From Mucilaginibacter sp. cycad4 (GTDB lineage Bacteria; Bacteroidota; Bacteroidia; Sphingobacteriales; Sphingobacteriaceae), in the NCBI RefSeq assembly GCF_034263275.1, contig NZ_CP139559.1, positions 2,666,001-2,730,000 on the forward strand: DNA of 64,000 nt, given 5' to 3'. A program made the position numbers and the translations under genes. A model generated the notes under the pieces. It was not told where the DNA came from. It searched no databases and saw only the letters and a program-made list of their open reading frames with translations. Each line of letters opens with the position of its first letter. The stretch's first letter is position 1. Shown in pieces: positions 45,251 to 55,278 of this stretch.

Positions 45251-47671
45251 TCATTCATTTTTTAAACTGTTAACCGGGTTTGCCAACGCAGCTTTTATCG
45301 ATTGGAAACTTACTGTTGCTACGGCTATTATTATAGCAACTACACCTGCCAATGCAAGCACCCACCACTGTATGCTGATACGATAAGCAAAATCCTGCAG
45401 CCATTTGTTCATTAAGTACCACGCTAACGGCGTTGTTATGGCAATGGAAATGAGTACCAGTTTTATAAAATCTTTAGATAATGTACTTACTATAGCTGAT
45501 ACGCTTGCCCCCAGTACTTTACGGATACCTATCTCTTTGGTGCGTTGTTCGGCAGCGTAAGCAGCTAAACCAAACAAACCAAGACAGGCAATAGAAATAG
45601 CCAGCACTGTAAATATGATGGATATAGTGCCGGTACGCTGCTCGGCGCGATAGTTGGCATCAAAGTCCTGATCCATAAAAGAGTAGCTAAACTGGCTTTG
45701 GGTCATACCCTGCCATTTGCTTTTTATCTGATCGACGAGAGCCGGTAAATTAGTTGTATTTACCCTGATACTCAGGTTTCCACTGTCTTCATCCATTAAA
45801 AAAATCATCGGACTGATATTTACCCTGAGTGAGTTGAAATTAAAATCTCTTACCACGCCTATGATATGATAAGCTTTTATATGATCACGGTTGCCGTCCA
45901 TATTGCGGTACAGGATTTTATTAACGGGATTAGTAAAGCCTAAAAATTTGGCTGCCGTTTCGTTGATTACTAATCCGGTAGAATCAGTTGGCATGCCTGC
46001 GGAAAAATCGCGCCCGGCAGAGATCTTCATACCCAACGTACTGATGTAATCTGCGTCTACCCGCCAGCTTTGTGGAAACAAAGCAGTTTTTTGATCGCCT
46101 GCCGCTTCTTTGTAAAAAATGGACGTTCCCCTGTTTTTACCAGTTGGTAAATAACCCGTCAACGTAGCGTTAACCACGCCTTGTAACTGCTTCACCTCAT
46201 TTTTAAAGGTTTTGGCATGGCTGCCCAACTCAAATGCGTTGTTGATAACAAGCACCTGGTTCCGGTTATAACCCAGGTTTTTGGTTTGAATATAATTGAG
46301 CTGGTTATAAATAACAATGGTACCAATAATGAGGAATATGGAAATAGAAAACTGGAATACAACCAGTACACTCCTGAGCCAGCTGCCTTTGAAACCGCCG
46401 GCTAATTTACCGCTAAGCACATTAATCGGCTGAAATGCTGAAAGGAAAAAAGCAGGATATGAGCCGGCAGCGAAACCCACTACCAATACAATTAATAGTA
46501 AAGCCGGCAACAACCAGGTTAAGGTTTGTGCACCAACAACCAGTTCCTTTCCCGATACCTGATTAAATAACGGCAATAGAAGTAATACGGCAAAAAAAGC
46601 TATAACTGCCGCTGCCGAAGTCACCAATACAGATTCAGTTAAAAACTGGGCTATTAAATATTTACGCGGGGAACCTAAAACCTTGCGTACACCAACCTCC
46701 CTTGCCCTATTGGCCGAACGCGCTGTTGACAGGTTCATAAAGTTGATGCCCGCTATAAGCAATATAAATATGGCTATGGCCGAAAATATATAAACATACT
46801 GCGCCGAACTATTGCTGCCTAACTCACCGGTACGGTTTGAGTGCAAATGAATGTCAGTTAACGGAGTGAGGTTAAGCCTGAAATAACTGCCGCTTTTTTC
46901 AAAATCAGCAATATTCACGTGTAGGGCCGTCTGCATTTGCCCTTCGCTGTATTTTTTCAGGAGAGCAGCTAATTTCTTCTCAAATAACTTGTAATCTGTA
47001 CCCGGTTTCAATACAACATAAGTATTATAATCGCTCCTTAGCCATTCCCCCGAACGGCTATCAGGCCAGCTCACCATCGACATAAAAAAATCAAATTGAA
47101 AGTGCGATTGCTTTGGCAGGTCCTTTATCACTCCTGTAACTTTTAATAACTGGTTATTATCAATAGTGAGCGTTTTCCCTACAATATTGGTACTGTTAAA
47201 GTATTTCCTGGCTGTAGTTTCGGTGATCACCACCGTATTAGGTTCTTTCAAAGCCGTAGCCGGGTTACCATTAATCATGGGCAGTGTAAACACGTTAAAC
47301 ACCGACGGATCGGCATAAACGGTACCATACTCAAGAATGCTTTCATTACCTTTTTTAACATGGAAAGCTCCCGCTGCCTTAAGTCGGGTTGCCTCCTCCA
47401 CTTCTGGTAAATCTGTTTTTAAGGCTTGTGCCAACGGCGGCATTGCAACGGCATATAGTATGTTATTGTTGCCAAACTTAAGGTCCTCATTAACACGGTA
47501 GGTACGGTTTGCTTTTTCATTAAAACGATCGTAGCTCAGTTCATCGGCTACGTATAGCACAATCATAAGGCAGGTGGCCAGCCCGAGGGCCAGTCCCAAT
47601 ATATTTATAACCGTAAACCCCACGTTTTTACGAAGGGTACGGAAAGCGGTTTTTAAGTAATTTCTAAACAT
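45251..47671 (-). CDS. P15: MacB/FtsX-type ABC permease (sister of P14)
   Basis: 806 residues. Shares subtype motifs with P14 (TM1 GLALGLATCLMIVLYV; linker DIHLHSNRTGELGSNSSAQY; LKNE C-terminus as ANPVNSLKNE). The helix-2 end reads AGINFMNLSTARS, with Gly replacing the Cys of ACINF. Coupling helices are REVGVRKVLGS and KEIGIRKVLGA. The second periplasmic domain has VVRDFNFNSLRVNISPMIF and a loop LPTGKNRGTSIFYKE. Second gene of the P16-P13 unit, 90 bp after P16. Confidence 0.92.
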   Translation of the reverse strand: MFRNYLKTAFRTLRKNVGFTVINILGLALGLATCLMIVLYVADELSYDRFNEKANRTYRVNEDLKFGNNNILYAVAMPPLAQALKTDLPEVEEATRLKAAGAFHVKKGNESILEYGTVYADPSVFNVFTLPMINGNPATALKEPNTVVITETTARKYFNSTNIVGKTLTIDNNQLLKVTGVIKDLPKQSHFQFDFFMSMVSWPDSRSGEWLRSDYNTYVVLKPGTDYKLFEKKLAALLKKYSEGQMQTALHVNIADFEKSGSYFRLNLTPLTDIHLHSNRTGELGSNSSAQYVYIFSAIAIFILLIAGINFMNLSTARSANRAREVGVRKVLGSPRKYLIAQFLTESVLVTSAAAVIAFFAVLLLLPLFNQVSGKELVVGAQTLTWLLPALLLIVLVVGFAAGSYPAFFLSAFQPINVLSGKLAGGFKGSWLRSVLVVFQFSISIFLIIGTIVIYNQLNYIQTKNLGYNRNQVLVINNAFELGSHAKTFKNEVKQLQGVVNATLTGYLPTGKNRGTSIFYKEAAGDQKTALFPQSWRVDADYISTLGMKISAGRDFSAGMPTDSTGLVINETAAKFLGFTNPVNKILYRNMDGNRDHIKAYHIIGVVRDFNFNSLRVNISPMIFLMDEDSGNLSIRVNTTNLPALVDQIKSKWQGMTQSQFSYSFMDQDFDANYRAEQRTGTISIIFTVLAISIACLGLFGLAAYAAEQRTKEIGIRKVLGASVSAIVSTLSKDFIKLVLISIAITTPLAWYLMNKWLQDFAYRISIQWWVLALAGVVAIIIAVATVSFQSIKAALANPVNSLKNE

Positions 47672-47679
47672 CGTTCAAA

Positions 47680-47761
47680 TCATTAAGTCATTAAGTCATT
47701 TATTTTCTCAGCTTATCAAATCATTTAATGGCCTGATGACGCGAAGCAAATGACATAATGA
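47680..47761. repeat. TCATT-family inverted repeat, P16/P15 gap
   Basis: TCATTAAGTCATTAAGTCAT is a clean three-unit run on one side; AATGGCCTGATGACGCGAAG and CAAATGACATAATGAC are on the other. It touches the P16 stop. Confidence 0.75.
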
Positions 47762-50152
47762 CTATTCGTTTTTAAGGCTTTTTGCCGGGTTAGCATTCGC
47801 CGCCCTTACCGATTGTACACTCACTGTTACAAAAGCAACGATCACTGCCAGGATGCCCGCTACTGCGAAGATCCACCAGTTAATATCTACCCGGTAAGCG
47901 AAACTTTGTAACCATTTGCTCATGCCATACCATGCCAGCGGCGAAGCAATTAATGTGGCTATCACCACCAGCTTCATCAAATCTTTTGACAACAGGGTAA
48001 CTATGGAGGTTACACTTGCGCCCAAAACTTTCCTGATGCCAATTTCTTTTACCCTTTGTTCGGCAGTAAAGGTTACAAGGCCGAAAAGCCCAAGACAGGC
48101 AATACTAACGGCCAACACAGTGAATATGAACAGGATACTGCCCTGCTTTTGCTCTGACTGATATTGTTTGGCAAAATTCTGATCAAGAAAATGAAACTCT
48201 GCCTTGTTTTCAATATCAAACCTGCCGTACACATTACTGATATAATTAAGCGTGGCCGGGATGTTATTTTTGCCTATGCGTACATACATATTATCCTCAT
48301 CATTAGCAGTAGCCGGCAGGTGCAGTACCATTGGCGATACTTTATGCTGCAGCGAATAGGTATTGAAATCCTTAACCACCCCGATGATCTTTTGTGTAAT
48401 TACATTACCGTTTTCATCAATTCCGGTACGCACCGATTTTCCGACGGCATCTTTCCATCCCATTTCATTCACAAGCGTTTGATTTACGATGATGGATTCT
48501 TTCTGATCAGTCGCCATTGCGGCTGAAAAATTCCGTCCTTTAGCCAACCTGATCTGTAAAGCCGGTATAAAATCTTCATCAACAACCAGGCTTTCCACCA
48601 CCTTTGAATCAGCGTTATTTTTACCATCAGCGCCGATGTTAAATTTCACTGTACCAATATCGTTATTGCCTATCGGGTTACCGGCTATACCCACAGCCTC
48701 AACAGCAGGATTTTGTAACAGCTGATTTTTAATAGCTGCTATTTTAGTACGGGCCGATTTATCATGAATATGAAAAGTAAGCGTTTGCGCCTTGTTAAAG
48801 CCGAGATCCTTGTTCATTACATAATGCAGCTGCCGGTAAATAATGCAGGACCCGGCTATCATCACAATGGTAATCACAAACTGAAACACCACCAATGATT
48901 TCCTGAAAATTAAAGTAGCAGCCTGGCTGCCCATTTGCCCTTTCATAGCAGTGATTGTTTGAAAACCCGAAAGGAACAAGGCCGGGTATAAACCACTCAA
49001 AATACCCGTAATAAAAGCAAACAGTGTAAATACAATAACCGTTTTACTAATGCCGAATTGAAATAGGATCAAACTTTTGCCTGATAGCTGGTTAAAATAA
49101 GGCAGTAAAAACTGTACCATCACCGCAGCCACCAGGGTAGCAACGCCGGTAAGCAATACCGATTCAGCAAAGAACATAGTTATTAATTGTTTTTTGCTTG
49201 AACCGATCACCTTGCGTACGCCAATCTCTCTGATCCTTACTGATGAACGCGCGGTGGTCAGGTTTACGTAATTGATAACCGCGATTGCCAGGATTAGCAG
49301 GGCCACTACACCAAACACATAGATATAGGTAATGTTACCAACGCTCCCAAGCTCATAATCAAGGTTTGAATGCAGGTGAATTGAAGTAAGCGGCTGCAGT
49401 TCCATAGTAAATTGCATGGGGCCAAGCGCGCCTTTTATATATTTATTGAAGAAAGCGTCCGAACCTGCCTCTATCTTTTTATAATCGTCCGGATTTTTGA
49501 GCAGTAAGTAGGTATAAATACCAGCATTGCCCCATTTATCAGTATAGCTATCAGGAAAAGAGCGCAGGGCCTGAAAACTGAACTGCGAACTTACCGGCAC
49601 ATCATCCATTACTGCAGTAACATTATTGGGATTATTTTCGACAAGCACCGTTTTATCCAAAGCATCGGCAGCGTTGCCAAATAGTTTTTCGGCCAGTGTT
49701 TTGGTAAGTACAATGCTGTTAGGTTTGCTTAAGGCAGATGCAGCATCGCCGGATAAAAAGTGATGAGTAAAGATATTAAAGAAGCCCTTATCGGTAAAAA
49801 GCATGGCGCCTTCGTTGATCTGTTTTTCACCATAGCTTATTTTACCACCCCCTTCGGCATCTATGCGGATAGCATCTTCCACTTCGGGATAGTCATTTTT
49901 TAAAGCGGGGGCGTATGGGGCCGATGTAACTGCAAGGTTAAACTTGCCGCCGTTCCATGCCCCGTGTTGTACAACCCGGAAAATCCTGTCGGCCTTTTCA
50001 TTGTATCGGTCATAGCTCCATTCATCGATAACATATAAGGCGATGAGCCAAAAGGCGGCAACGCCAACAGCCAGCCCTAAAATATTTATAAATGAAAATA
50101 CTTTATGTTTAAGGAGGTTTCTCCAGCCTATTTTAATGTAGTTACGCAACAT
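47762..50152 (-). CDS. P16: MacB/FtsX-type ABC permease, first gene of its unit
   Basis: 796 residues. Linker SIHLHSNLDYELGSVGNITY, related to P12 and P14. The helix-2 end AVINYVNLTTARSSVRIRE differs from the ACINF form. Coupling helices are REIGVRKVIGS and KEIGIRKVLGA. The second periplasmic domain is marked by VRTGIDENGNVITQKIIG and VVKDFNTYSLQHKVSPM. The C-terminus reads ANPAKSLKNE with Ala for the usual Val. The ATG at 50152 lies 26 bp after the promoter-like TGGTACGCGTTTTAAT of element E, so it opens the P16-P13 unit. Confidence 0.92.
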   Translation of the reverse strand: MLRNYIKIGWRNLLKHKVFSFINILGLAVGVAAFWLIALYVIDEWSYDRYNEKADRIFRVVQHGAWNGGKFNLAVTSAPYAPALKNDYPEVEDAIRIDAEGGGKISYGEKQINEGAMLFTDKGFFNIFTHHFLSGDAASALSKPNSIVLTKTLAEKLFGNAADALDKTVLVENNPNNVTAVMDDVPVSSQFSFQALRSFPDSYTDKWGNAGIYTYLLLKNPDDYKKIEAGSDAFFNKYIKGALGPMQFTMELQPLTSIHLHSNLDYELGSVGNITYIYVFGVVALLILAIAVINYVNLTTARSSVRIREIGVRKVIGSSKKQLITMFFAESVLLTGVATLVAAVMVQFLLPYFNQLSGKSLILFQFGISKTVIVFTLFAFITGILSGLYPALFLSGFQTITAMKGQMGSQAATLIFRKSLVVFQFVITIVMIAGSCIIYRQLHYVMNKDLGFNKAQTLTFHIHDKSARTKIAAIKNQLLQNPAVEAVGIAGNPIGNNDIGTVKFNIGADGKNNADSKVVESLVVDEDFIPALQIRLAKGRNFSAAMATDQKESIIVNQTLVNEMGWKDAVGKSVRTGIDENGNVITQKIIGVVKDFNTYSLQHKVSPMVLHLPATANDEDNMYVRIGKNNIPATLNYISNVYGRFDIENKAEFHFLDQNFAKQYQSEQKQGSILFIFTVLAVSIACLGLFGLVTFTAEQRVKEIGIRKVLGASVTSIVTLLSKDLMKLVVIATLIASPLAWYGMSKWLQSFAYRVDINWWIFAVAGILAVIVAFVTVSVQSVRAANANPAKSLKNE

Positions 50153-50178
50153 CGGTAAATGGTTTATACCACTAAAAT

Positions 50179-50287
50179 ATTAAAACGCGTACCAAACATT
50201 CAACAAATTAAAAATCAGATACTTATATATAAAACATCAATTTAAAACCGTACGATAATGAAACACCAGTAGTGCGGATATGAACAT
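50179..50287 (-). promoter_or_regulatory. Regulatory element E: conserved upstream site plus sigma54-like promoter for P16-P13
   Basis: Minus strand: the most diverged upstream site (50287-50247: TGTTCAT, TCCGCAC, GGTGTTTC, CGTACGGT), 60 bp from the CGTAC block to TGGTACGCGTTTTAAT (50194-50179), which matches TGGYAYR exactly at the -24 part. The P16 ATG follows 26 bp later. Confidence 0.6.
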
Positions 50288-50294
50288 TATTTTC

Positions 50295-50347
50295 GTGATT
50301 GGAGATTGGAATATCAAAACTAATCTCCAATCCCCAACCTCCAATCA
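50295..50347. repeat. Short REPIN-like inverted repeat after P17
   Basis: GTGATTGGAGATTGG pairs with the complement of CCCCAACCTCCAATCAC around a short centre; the outer arm ends 1 bp from the P17 stop. It matches the arm pattern of the elements at 7.1/8.7 kb and 26.2 kb but lacks their interior. It could act as terminator of the adaptor-P17 unit. Confidence 0.55.
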
Positions 50348-50348
50348 C

Positions 50349-52733
50349 TTATTCTGAACGCAAACTCTTCACCGGGTTTGCCAAAGCTGCCTTTATCGAC
50401 TGGATGCTGATGGTAGCCAAAGCGATCAGCGTTGCACCGCCGCCGGCCAATAGGAATACCCAAACGGTCATGTCTATTTTATAAGCAAAATCCTGCAGCC
50501 ACTTGCTCATCGAGTACCAGGCAACAGGTACTGCAATCAATATGGAGATGATGATCAGCAGTACAAACTCACTGGCCAATAAGCGGATGATGCCGCCAAT
50601 GCTTGAACCAAGCACTTTTCGAATACCGATCTCACGTGTTTTAACCTGTGCCGAATAAGTGGCCAATCCGAACAGGCCAAGGCAAGAGATCACAATAGCC
50701 AATGCCGAAAATACATTGAATAATGAACCTGTGCGCTCCTCCGTTTTATAAAGCTGGCTGAAGTTTTCATCTAAAAAAGAATATGACAGCGGCGTATCAC
50801 TATTATATTGCTTCCAGGTGTTTTGAGTGGCAATAATAGCTTTCTGAGCCTCACCGCCGGTTGTTTTAATGAAAATGCGGTAGCAGTTTTGCGGTTGGTA
50901 TGTCAATACTGCGGGCTCAATCTTTTTACGAACCGTGGTATAATTAAAATCCTTCACCACACCAATGATGATGCCCTTGGTTTTCTGGATCCTAAGACTT
51001 TTGCCGATGGGATCTTTCATTCCCATAGCAGCAACAGCCGCCTCATTAACAATAAAATGAGTTGAATCGGCAACCGCCCCGGTAAATAGTGCCCCCTCTT
51101 TAAGTTTGATCTTAAAGAAACTGGTGAAATCCTTATCAACAGCAATCGGGTGGAAAAACAGGTTTGATTTGGCGGGTTTGCCATCCCAGTCGTTATCGCC
51201 TGTCCAGCCGTTGTAATCCACAATATTGCTGCTGCCGCGGGTTACAGCTGTTACACCCGGCTGTTTTAATAACTCGGCCTTAGCAGCATCATAGTGCGCC
51301 TGCATGCCCTGCATCATAAATGAAAGCACGTTTTCCTTGTTATAACCAAGATCACGGTTGCGGATAAAACTTAATTGCTTACCAATAATCAGCGTGCCTA
51401 TAATAAGCACCATAGATACGGTGAACTGTAATACCACAAGTACCCTTCTGAAAGAGGCATTGCCAATACCCGCTGTTACCCTGCCTTTAAGGGCTTTTAA
51501 AGGCTCAAACGACGAAAGCAGCAAGGCCGGATAAATACTTGAAGCCGCCAGCGTAGCTACTAATGTTAAGGCGATATAAACCCAAACCTGGTAATTACCA
51601 ATAGACAGCTGTAGTTGCTTGCCCGAGAAATCATTATAAACGGGCATCAGTACATACATTAACCCAACGGCCAATATGGTTGCTATCAGGAACATTACCG
51701 TTGTTTCAATCATAAATTGTAAAAACAGCTGTAATTTACCCGCCCCAATGATCTTCCTCATGCTTACCTCCTTAGCTCTCAGCATTGAACGGGCTGTTGA
51801 AAGGTTTACATAGTTGATGCAGGCTATTACCAATATCAAAACAGCTACGATGGCAAATGTGCGTACGGTAGAAATGCCGCCATCGCCCCCATCCGCTTTA
51901 TACAAATGCATGTTCAATAACGGCTGCGCCAGGTAAGGTACAGGAGCATCGTCGGGCTTGTTGCGCTCATGGATGGCCTGCAGTTTCTTTTCAAGCCTGT
52001 GAATATCAGTACCGGGTTTTAGCAGCAGGTAAGTTTCAAAACCGAAGTTGATCCAGTCTGCATCCATAGATGAAATCCGGGCGGTACCATTATAACTCCG
52101 GCTGTCTTTTATGTAAGCATCGTGGTTAAACCTGCTCATTGGCAATAATACATTACAGGTAATGCTTGAATTTGCCGGATAATCGGCAACAACACCGGTA
52201 ACTTTAAAATTATCTGTTTTGCCTACGAGGATGGTTTTCCCTATCGGGTTTTCATTGCCAAAATATTTTTTAGCAATTTTTTCAGTTATCACCATAGAGT
52301 TATTATCCGGAAATGGATTTTTACGATCTCCCTGTATAATTGGAAAATCAAAAACCGAAAAGTATGAGGCATCGGTAAAAGCAATACGCTCCTCGTTAAA
52401 GATTTTATCTTTATACCTGAATGACGGGTTACCAATGTTCATGATCCGCACCCCATCCTTTACCTCCGGCACTTCATTTTTTGCAAAAGTTGATACCGGT
52501 GCAATAATATAAGTAAAGATCTGCTTGCTGGCTTCCGTTCCGCCAACAATTCCGATGCGGTAAATATCTTTCCCCTTTTTGTTAAAGGCATCAAAGCTTA
52601 ACTCATCCTGCACCCAAAGCAGCATAAACAAACCAATCACCAGGCCAAAGGTTAAGCCTATTACATTAATGGCGGTGTAAAACTTATTGCTTACAATATT
52701 ACGCCAGGCGGTTTTCAGATAGTTTCTTATCAT
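50349..52733 (-). CDS. P17: MacB/FtsX-type ABC permease with Ser in the first coupling helix
   Basis: 794 residues. The first coupling helix reads KEVSMRKIIGA, with Ser for Gly as in P8; the second is REIGIRKVLGS. The linker is NMHLYKADGGDGGISTVRTF. The second domain carries NDWDGKPAKSN, like P8, and GVVKDFNYTTVRKKIEPAV. Helix-2 end ACINYVNLSTARSMLRAKE. TM1 GLTFGLVIGLFMLLWV. Standard ANPVKSLRSE end. Last gene of the adaptor unit; a REPIN-like hairpin and element E follow. It lies 73 bp after P18. Confidence 0.92.
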   Translation of the reverse strand: MIRNYLKTAWRNIVSNKFYTAINVIGLTFGLVIGLFMLLWVQDELSFDAFNKKGKDIYRIGIVGGTEASKQIFTYIIAPVSTFAKNEVPEVKDGVRIMNIGNPSFRYKDKIFNEERIAFTDASYFSVFDFPIIQGDRKNPFPDNNSMVITEKIAKKYFGNENPIGKTILVGKTDNFKVTGVVADYPANSSITCNVLLPMSRFNHDAYIKDSRSYNGTARISSMDADWINFGFETYLLLKPGTDIHRLEKKLQAIHERNKPDDAPVPYLAQPLLNMHLYKADGGDGGISTVRTFAIVAVLILVIACINYVNLSTARSMLRAKEVSMRKIIGAGKLQLFLQFMIETTVMFLIATILAVGLMYVLMPVYNDFSGKQLQLSIGNYQVWVYIALTLVATLAASSIYPALLLSSFEPLKALKGRVTAGIGNASFRRVLVVLQFTVSMVLIIGTLIIGKQLSFIRNRDLGYNKENVLSFMMQGMQAHYDAAKAELLKQPGVTAVTRGSSNIVDYNGWTGDNDWDGKPAKSNLFFHPIAVDKDFTSFFKIKLKEGALFTGAVADSTHFIVNEAAVAAMGMKDPIGKSLRIQKTKGIIIGVVKDFNYTTVRKKIEPAVLTYQPQNCYRIFIKTTGGEAQKAIIATQNTWKQYNSDTPLSYSFLDENFSQLYKTEERTGSLFNVFSALAIVISCLGLFGLATYSAQVKTREIGIRKVLGSSIGGIIRLLASEFVLLIIISILIAVPVAWYSMSKWLQDFAYKIDMTVWVFLLAGGGATLIALATISIQSIKAALANPVKSLRSE

Positions 52734-52742
52734 GGCTTATAT

Positions 52743-52803
52743 TATTAAGTCACCGGTCACTACGTCATTAGTCAGCGTTCAATGACTTAGTGACCTAATG
52801 ACG
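52743..52803. repeat. TCATT-family repeat, P18/P17 gap (short)
   Basis: ATTAAGTCACCGGTCACTAC and GTCATTAGTCAGC on one side; AATGACTTAGTGACCTAATG on the other. The CGCGAAGC middle is missing, so this is a reduced copy. Confidence 0.6.
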
Positions 52804-52806
52804 GAT

Positions 52807-55173
52807 TTATTCATTTTTTAAGCTCTTAACAGGATTACTCAAAGCTGCCTTAATAGCCTGCCAGCTTACCGTAAGCAGGCAAACTACCATACTGATCCCA
52901 ATAGTGGCAATAAATACCCAGGCGCTTATATCTGTACGGTAGGTATAATGCTGCAGCCATTTGCTCATGTTGTACCAGCTCAGGGCCGAACCGATAACAA
53001 AGGAAATAACCACAAGTACTAAAAACTCTTTCGACAGGTTGAACCATAAACTACTGATGCTTGCGCCTAATACTTTACGGATACTGATCTCCTTTTTACG
53101 CTGCTCGGCCGAGAACGAAGCTAAACCAAACAAGCCGAGGCAGGATATGATAATGGCCAACACCGTAAACGAACTCGACAATGTACCCAGCAGCTTTTCA
53201 TTCTCAAATTTGCCGCTAAAGTTTTCGTCAACAAACTTGTATTCAAATGGATATTCAGGGTTATATTTTTTATAAATGTTGCCAATTGTAGCAAGGCTCT
53301 TTGATATCGGAGCTTTCGGGTTTAAACGAATACCAAGCTGACCTGCCCAACCTTTATCAAAACCAATAATGGCGGGCTTCACAGGTTCATATGGCGATCC
53401 CCAAACAAAATCTTTAACAATACCAACCACGGTACAATTGCGCCCCTGCCATTTCACTATCTGCCCAAGCGGATCTTTTAAGCGCATTAGTTTAACAGCC
53501 GATTCGTTCATAATGAGCGACAATGTGTCGGCCATGCGGCCTGGTATATAATCACGCCCTTTTATTAATTCAAGCTTATAGGTTGAAATAAAATGAAATG
53601 AAGTAACAATTTGGTCGATAGGTATTTTATCCTCGCCAGGTAGTTGTCCGGGCCAGTTGATGCCCCAACTGCTGCTGCCATTACTGGCTATACTGCCTGA
53701 TGTTTCTGCAGCATCAACAGCGGCCCCCGCGTTAATTATATCCGTTCTGAAGTTTTCATACTCTTTATATAAATTGCCATCTAATGAGATCTCGATAAGT
53801 CCATTTTGTGAATAACCTACCGGGCGGTCTTTAATGTAGTTAATCTGTTTATAAATCAGGATACTTGAAAGTATAAGACATGTAGCAAATACAAATTGTA
53901 CAATAACCAATATCTGTCTTGAGTGCAGCGTTTTTCTACCCGTTTTGTTGGCGCCCTTTAAAACTTTTACCGGTTTAAACGACGACAAGAACAAAGCCGG
54001 GTAACTACCTGCCAATAAACCTGTTACAAGGGTAACTAATATTGCAGCCCCCCATGCCCATGCATTGCTATAAGGAATTAGTAGTTGCTTATGTATGATT
54101 TCGTTGAAATAGCCAAGCGTTGATGCCATTATTACCAGTGCAACAATAAGCGAAATTATAGCGGTGAGGATTGACTCGCCTAAAAACTGCTGGACAATGG
54201 CTATTCTCCGCGCCCCTACAACTTTGCGGATCCCAACCTCCCGGGAGCGGCGCTCAGACCGTGCGGTAGAAAGGTTCATAAAGTTGATACAGGCAATAAG
54301 CAAAATACCTATTGCAAGGAACAGGAATAAACGCACGTATTCGATTGCGCCACCTGTATTCACTCCATTTTTAAACTCGCTGTGCAGGTGCCATTTAACA
54401 AATGGAAACAAGAACAACTGATTTTCTTTATTATGATCGTCATAGCGGCCAATTAATTTTTTGATTTCCAGATTAAGCTTATCAACATTGGCACCCGGCT
54501 TAAGCATAACATAAGTTTTGAACGAATAATTACCCCAGCCCGATGTTTTCACCCAGCCATTATCAGCTTCATAAAGTTTCCATGAAATGAGCGCGTTAAA
54601 CCTGAACGTAGAATTTCGGGGCAGATCTTTGTAAACAGCACTCACTTTTACCAGCCGCGAACCATTTAACTTAACGGTTTTACCTATAGGATCGACATCG
54701 CCGAAAACAGCCTTTACTGCCGATTCGGACATGATAACTGACGACATATCCCTGAAAGCGTCTTTTTTGCTGCCCTTTACAAAATCAAGCGTAAACATGT
54801 TCAGAAATGACTCATCGGCCGCAATGGTATTAACTTTTAACGGTTTATTGTTGTAATTAAACAGTTGATCGTATGACCAGTTTGCACGGGCAGCATACTC
54901 AACCTCCGGGTAATCTTTTTGCAGCGCGGCAGCAACCTGCACGGGTGTGGCGTCCCCCGTGTTTATCTCACCATTTGAAGGCTGGTTGCGCATTACCTTA
55001 TATAGCCTGTCTTTATTTTCATGAAACCCATCATAAGTAAATTCATTATAAACATATAACAGCAACATAAAGCTCACCGCCATGCCTACACCCAAACCTC
55101 CAATGTTGATGGCCGAATAAAGTTTGTTATTAATCAAACTCCGCCAAGCTATTTTTAAATAGTTCTTAAACAT
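52807..55173 (-). CDS. P18: MacB/FtsX-type ABC permease (DWHLYSD subtype)
   Basis: 788 residues. Linker KWHLHSEFKNGVNTGGAIEY and second-domain motif VKDFVWGSPYEPVKP connect it with P4, P6 and P10; INWPGQLPGEDK is the matching loop. The second coupling helix reads KEISIRKVLGA (Ser for Gly), the first REVGIRKVVGA. The last helix segment is WVFIATIGISMVVCLLTVSW, less Ala-rich than in the others. C-terminus SNPVKSLKNE. It lies 105 bp after P19 in the adaptor unit. Confidence 0.92.
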   Translation of the reverse strand: MFKNYLKIAWRSLINNKLYSAINIGGLGVGMAVSFMLLLYVYNEFTYDGFHENKDRLYKVMRNQPSNGEINTGDATPVQVAAALQKDYPEVEYAARANWSYDQLFNYNNKPLKVNTIAADESFLNMFTLDFVKGSKKDAFRDMSSVIMSESAVKAVFGDVDPIGKTVKLNGSRLVKVSAVYKDLPRNSTFRFNALISWKLYEADNGWVKTSGWGNYSFKTYVMLKPGANVDKLNLEIKKLIGRYDDHNKENQLFLFPFVKWHLHSEFKNGVNTGGAIEYVRLFLFLAIGILLIACINFMNLSTARSERRSREVGIRKVVGARRIAIVQQFLGESILTAIISLIVALVIMASTLGYFNEIIHKQLLIPYSNAWAWGAAILVTLVTGLLAGSYPALFLSSFKPVKVLKGANKTGRKTLHSRQILVIVQFVFATCLILSSILIYKQINYIKDRPVGYSQNGLIEISLDGNLYKEYENFRTDIINAGAAVDAAETSGSIASNGSSSWGINWPGQLPGEDKIPIDQIVTSFHFISTYKLELIKGRDYIPGRMADTLSLIMNESAVKLMRLKDPLGQIVKWQGRNCTVVGIVKDFVWGSPYEPVKPAIIGFDKGWAGQLGIRLNPKAPISKSLATIGNIYKKYNPEYPFEYKFVDENFSGKFENEKLLGTLSSSFTVLAIIISCLGLFGLASFSAEQRKKEISIRKVLGASISSLWFNLSKEFLVLVVISFVIGSALSWYNMSKWLQHYTYRTDISAWVFIATIGISMVVCLLTVSWQAIKAALSNPVKSLKNE

Positions 55174-55182
55174 ATGTTTTAT

Positions 55183-55275
55183 TTCATTAAGTCATTTGGT
55201 CATTAAGTCATTGCCTGTTGCTTGCGCAATTAGCCATTCAAAATGACTTAATGGAGCGCAACCAATGACTAATGA
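55183..55275. repeat. TCATT-family inverted repeat, P19/P18 gap
   Basis: TCATTAAGTCATTTGGTCAT and TAAGTCATTGCCTG on one side; AATGACTTAATGGAGCGCAA and CCAATGACTAATGA on the other. The loop holds GCTTGCGCAA. Confidence 0.7.
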
Positions 55276-55278
55276 TAA

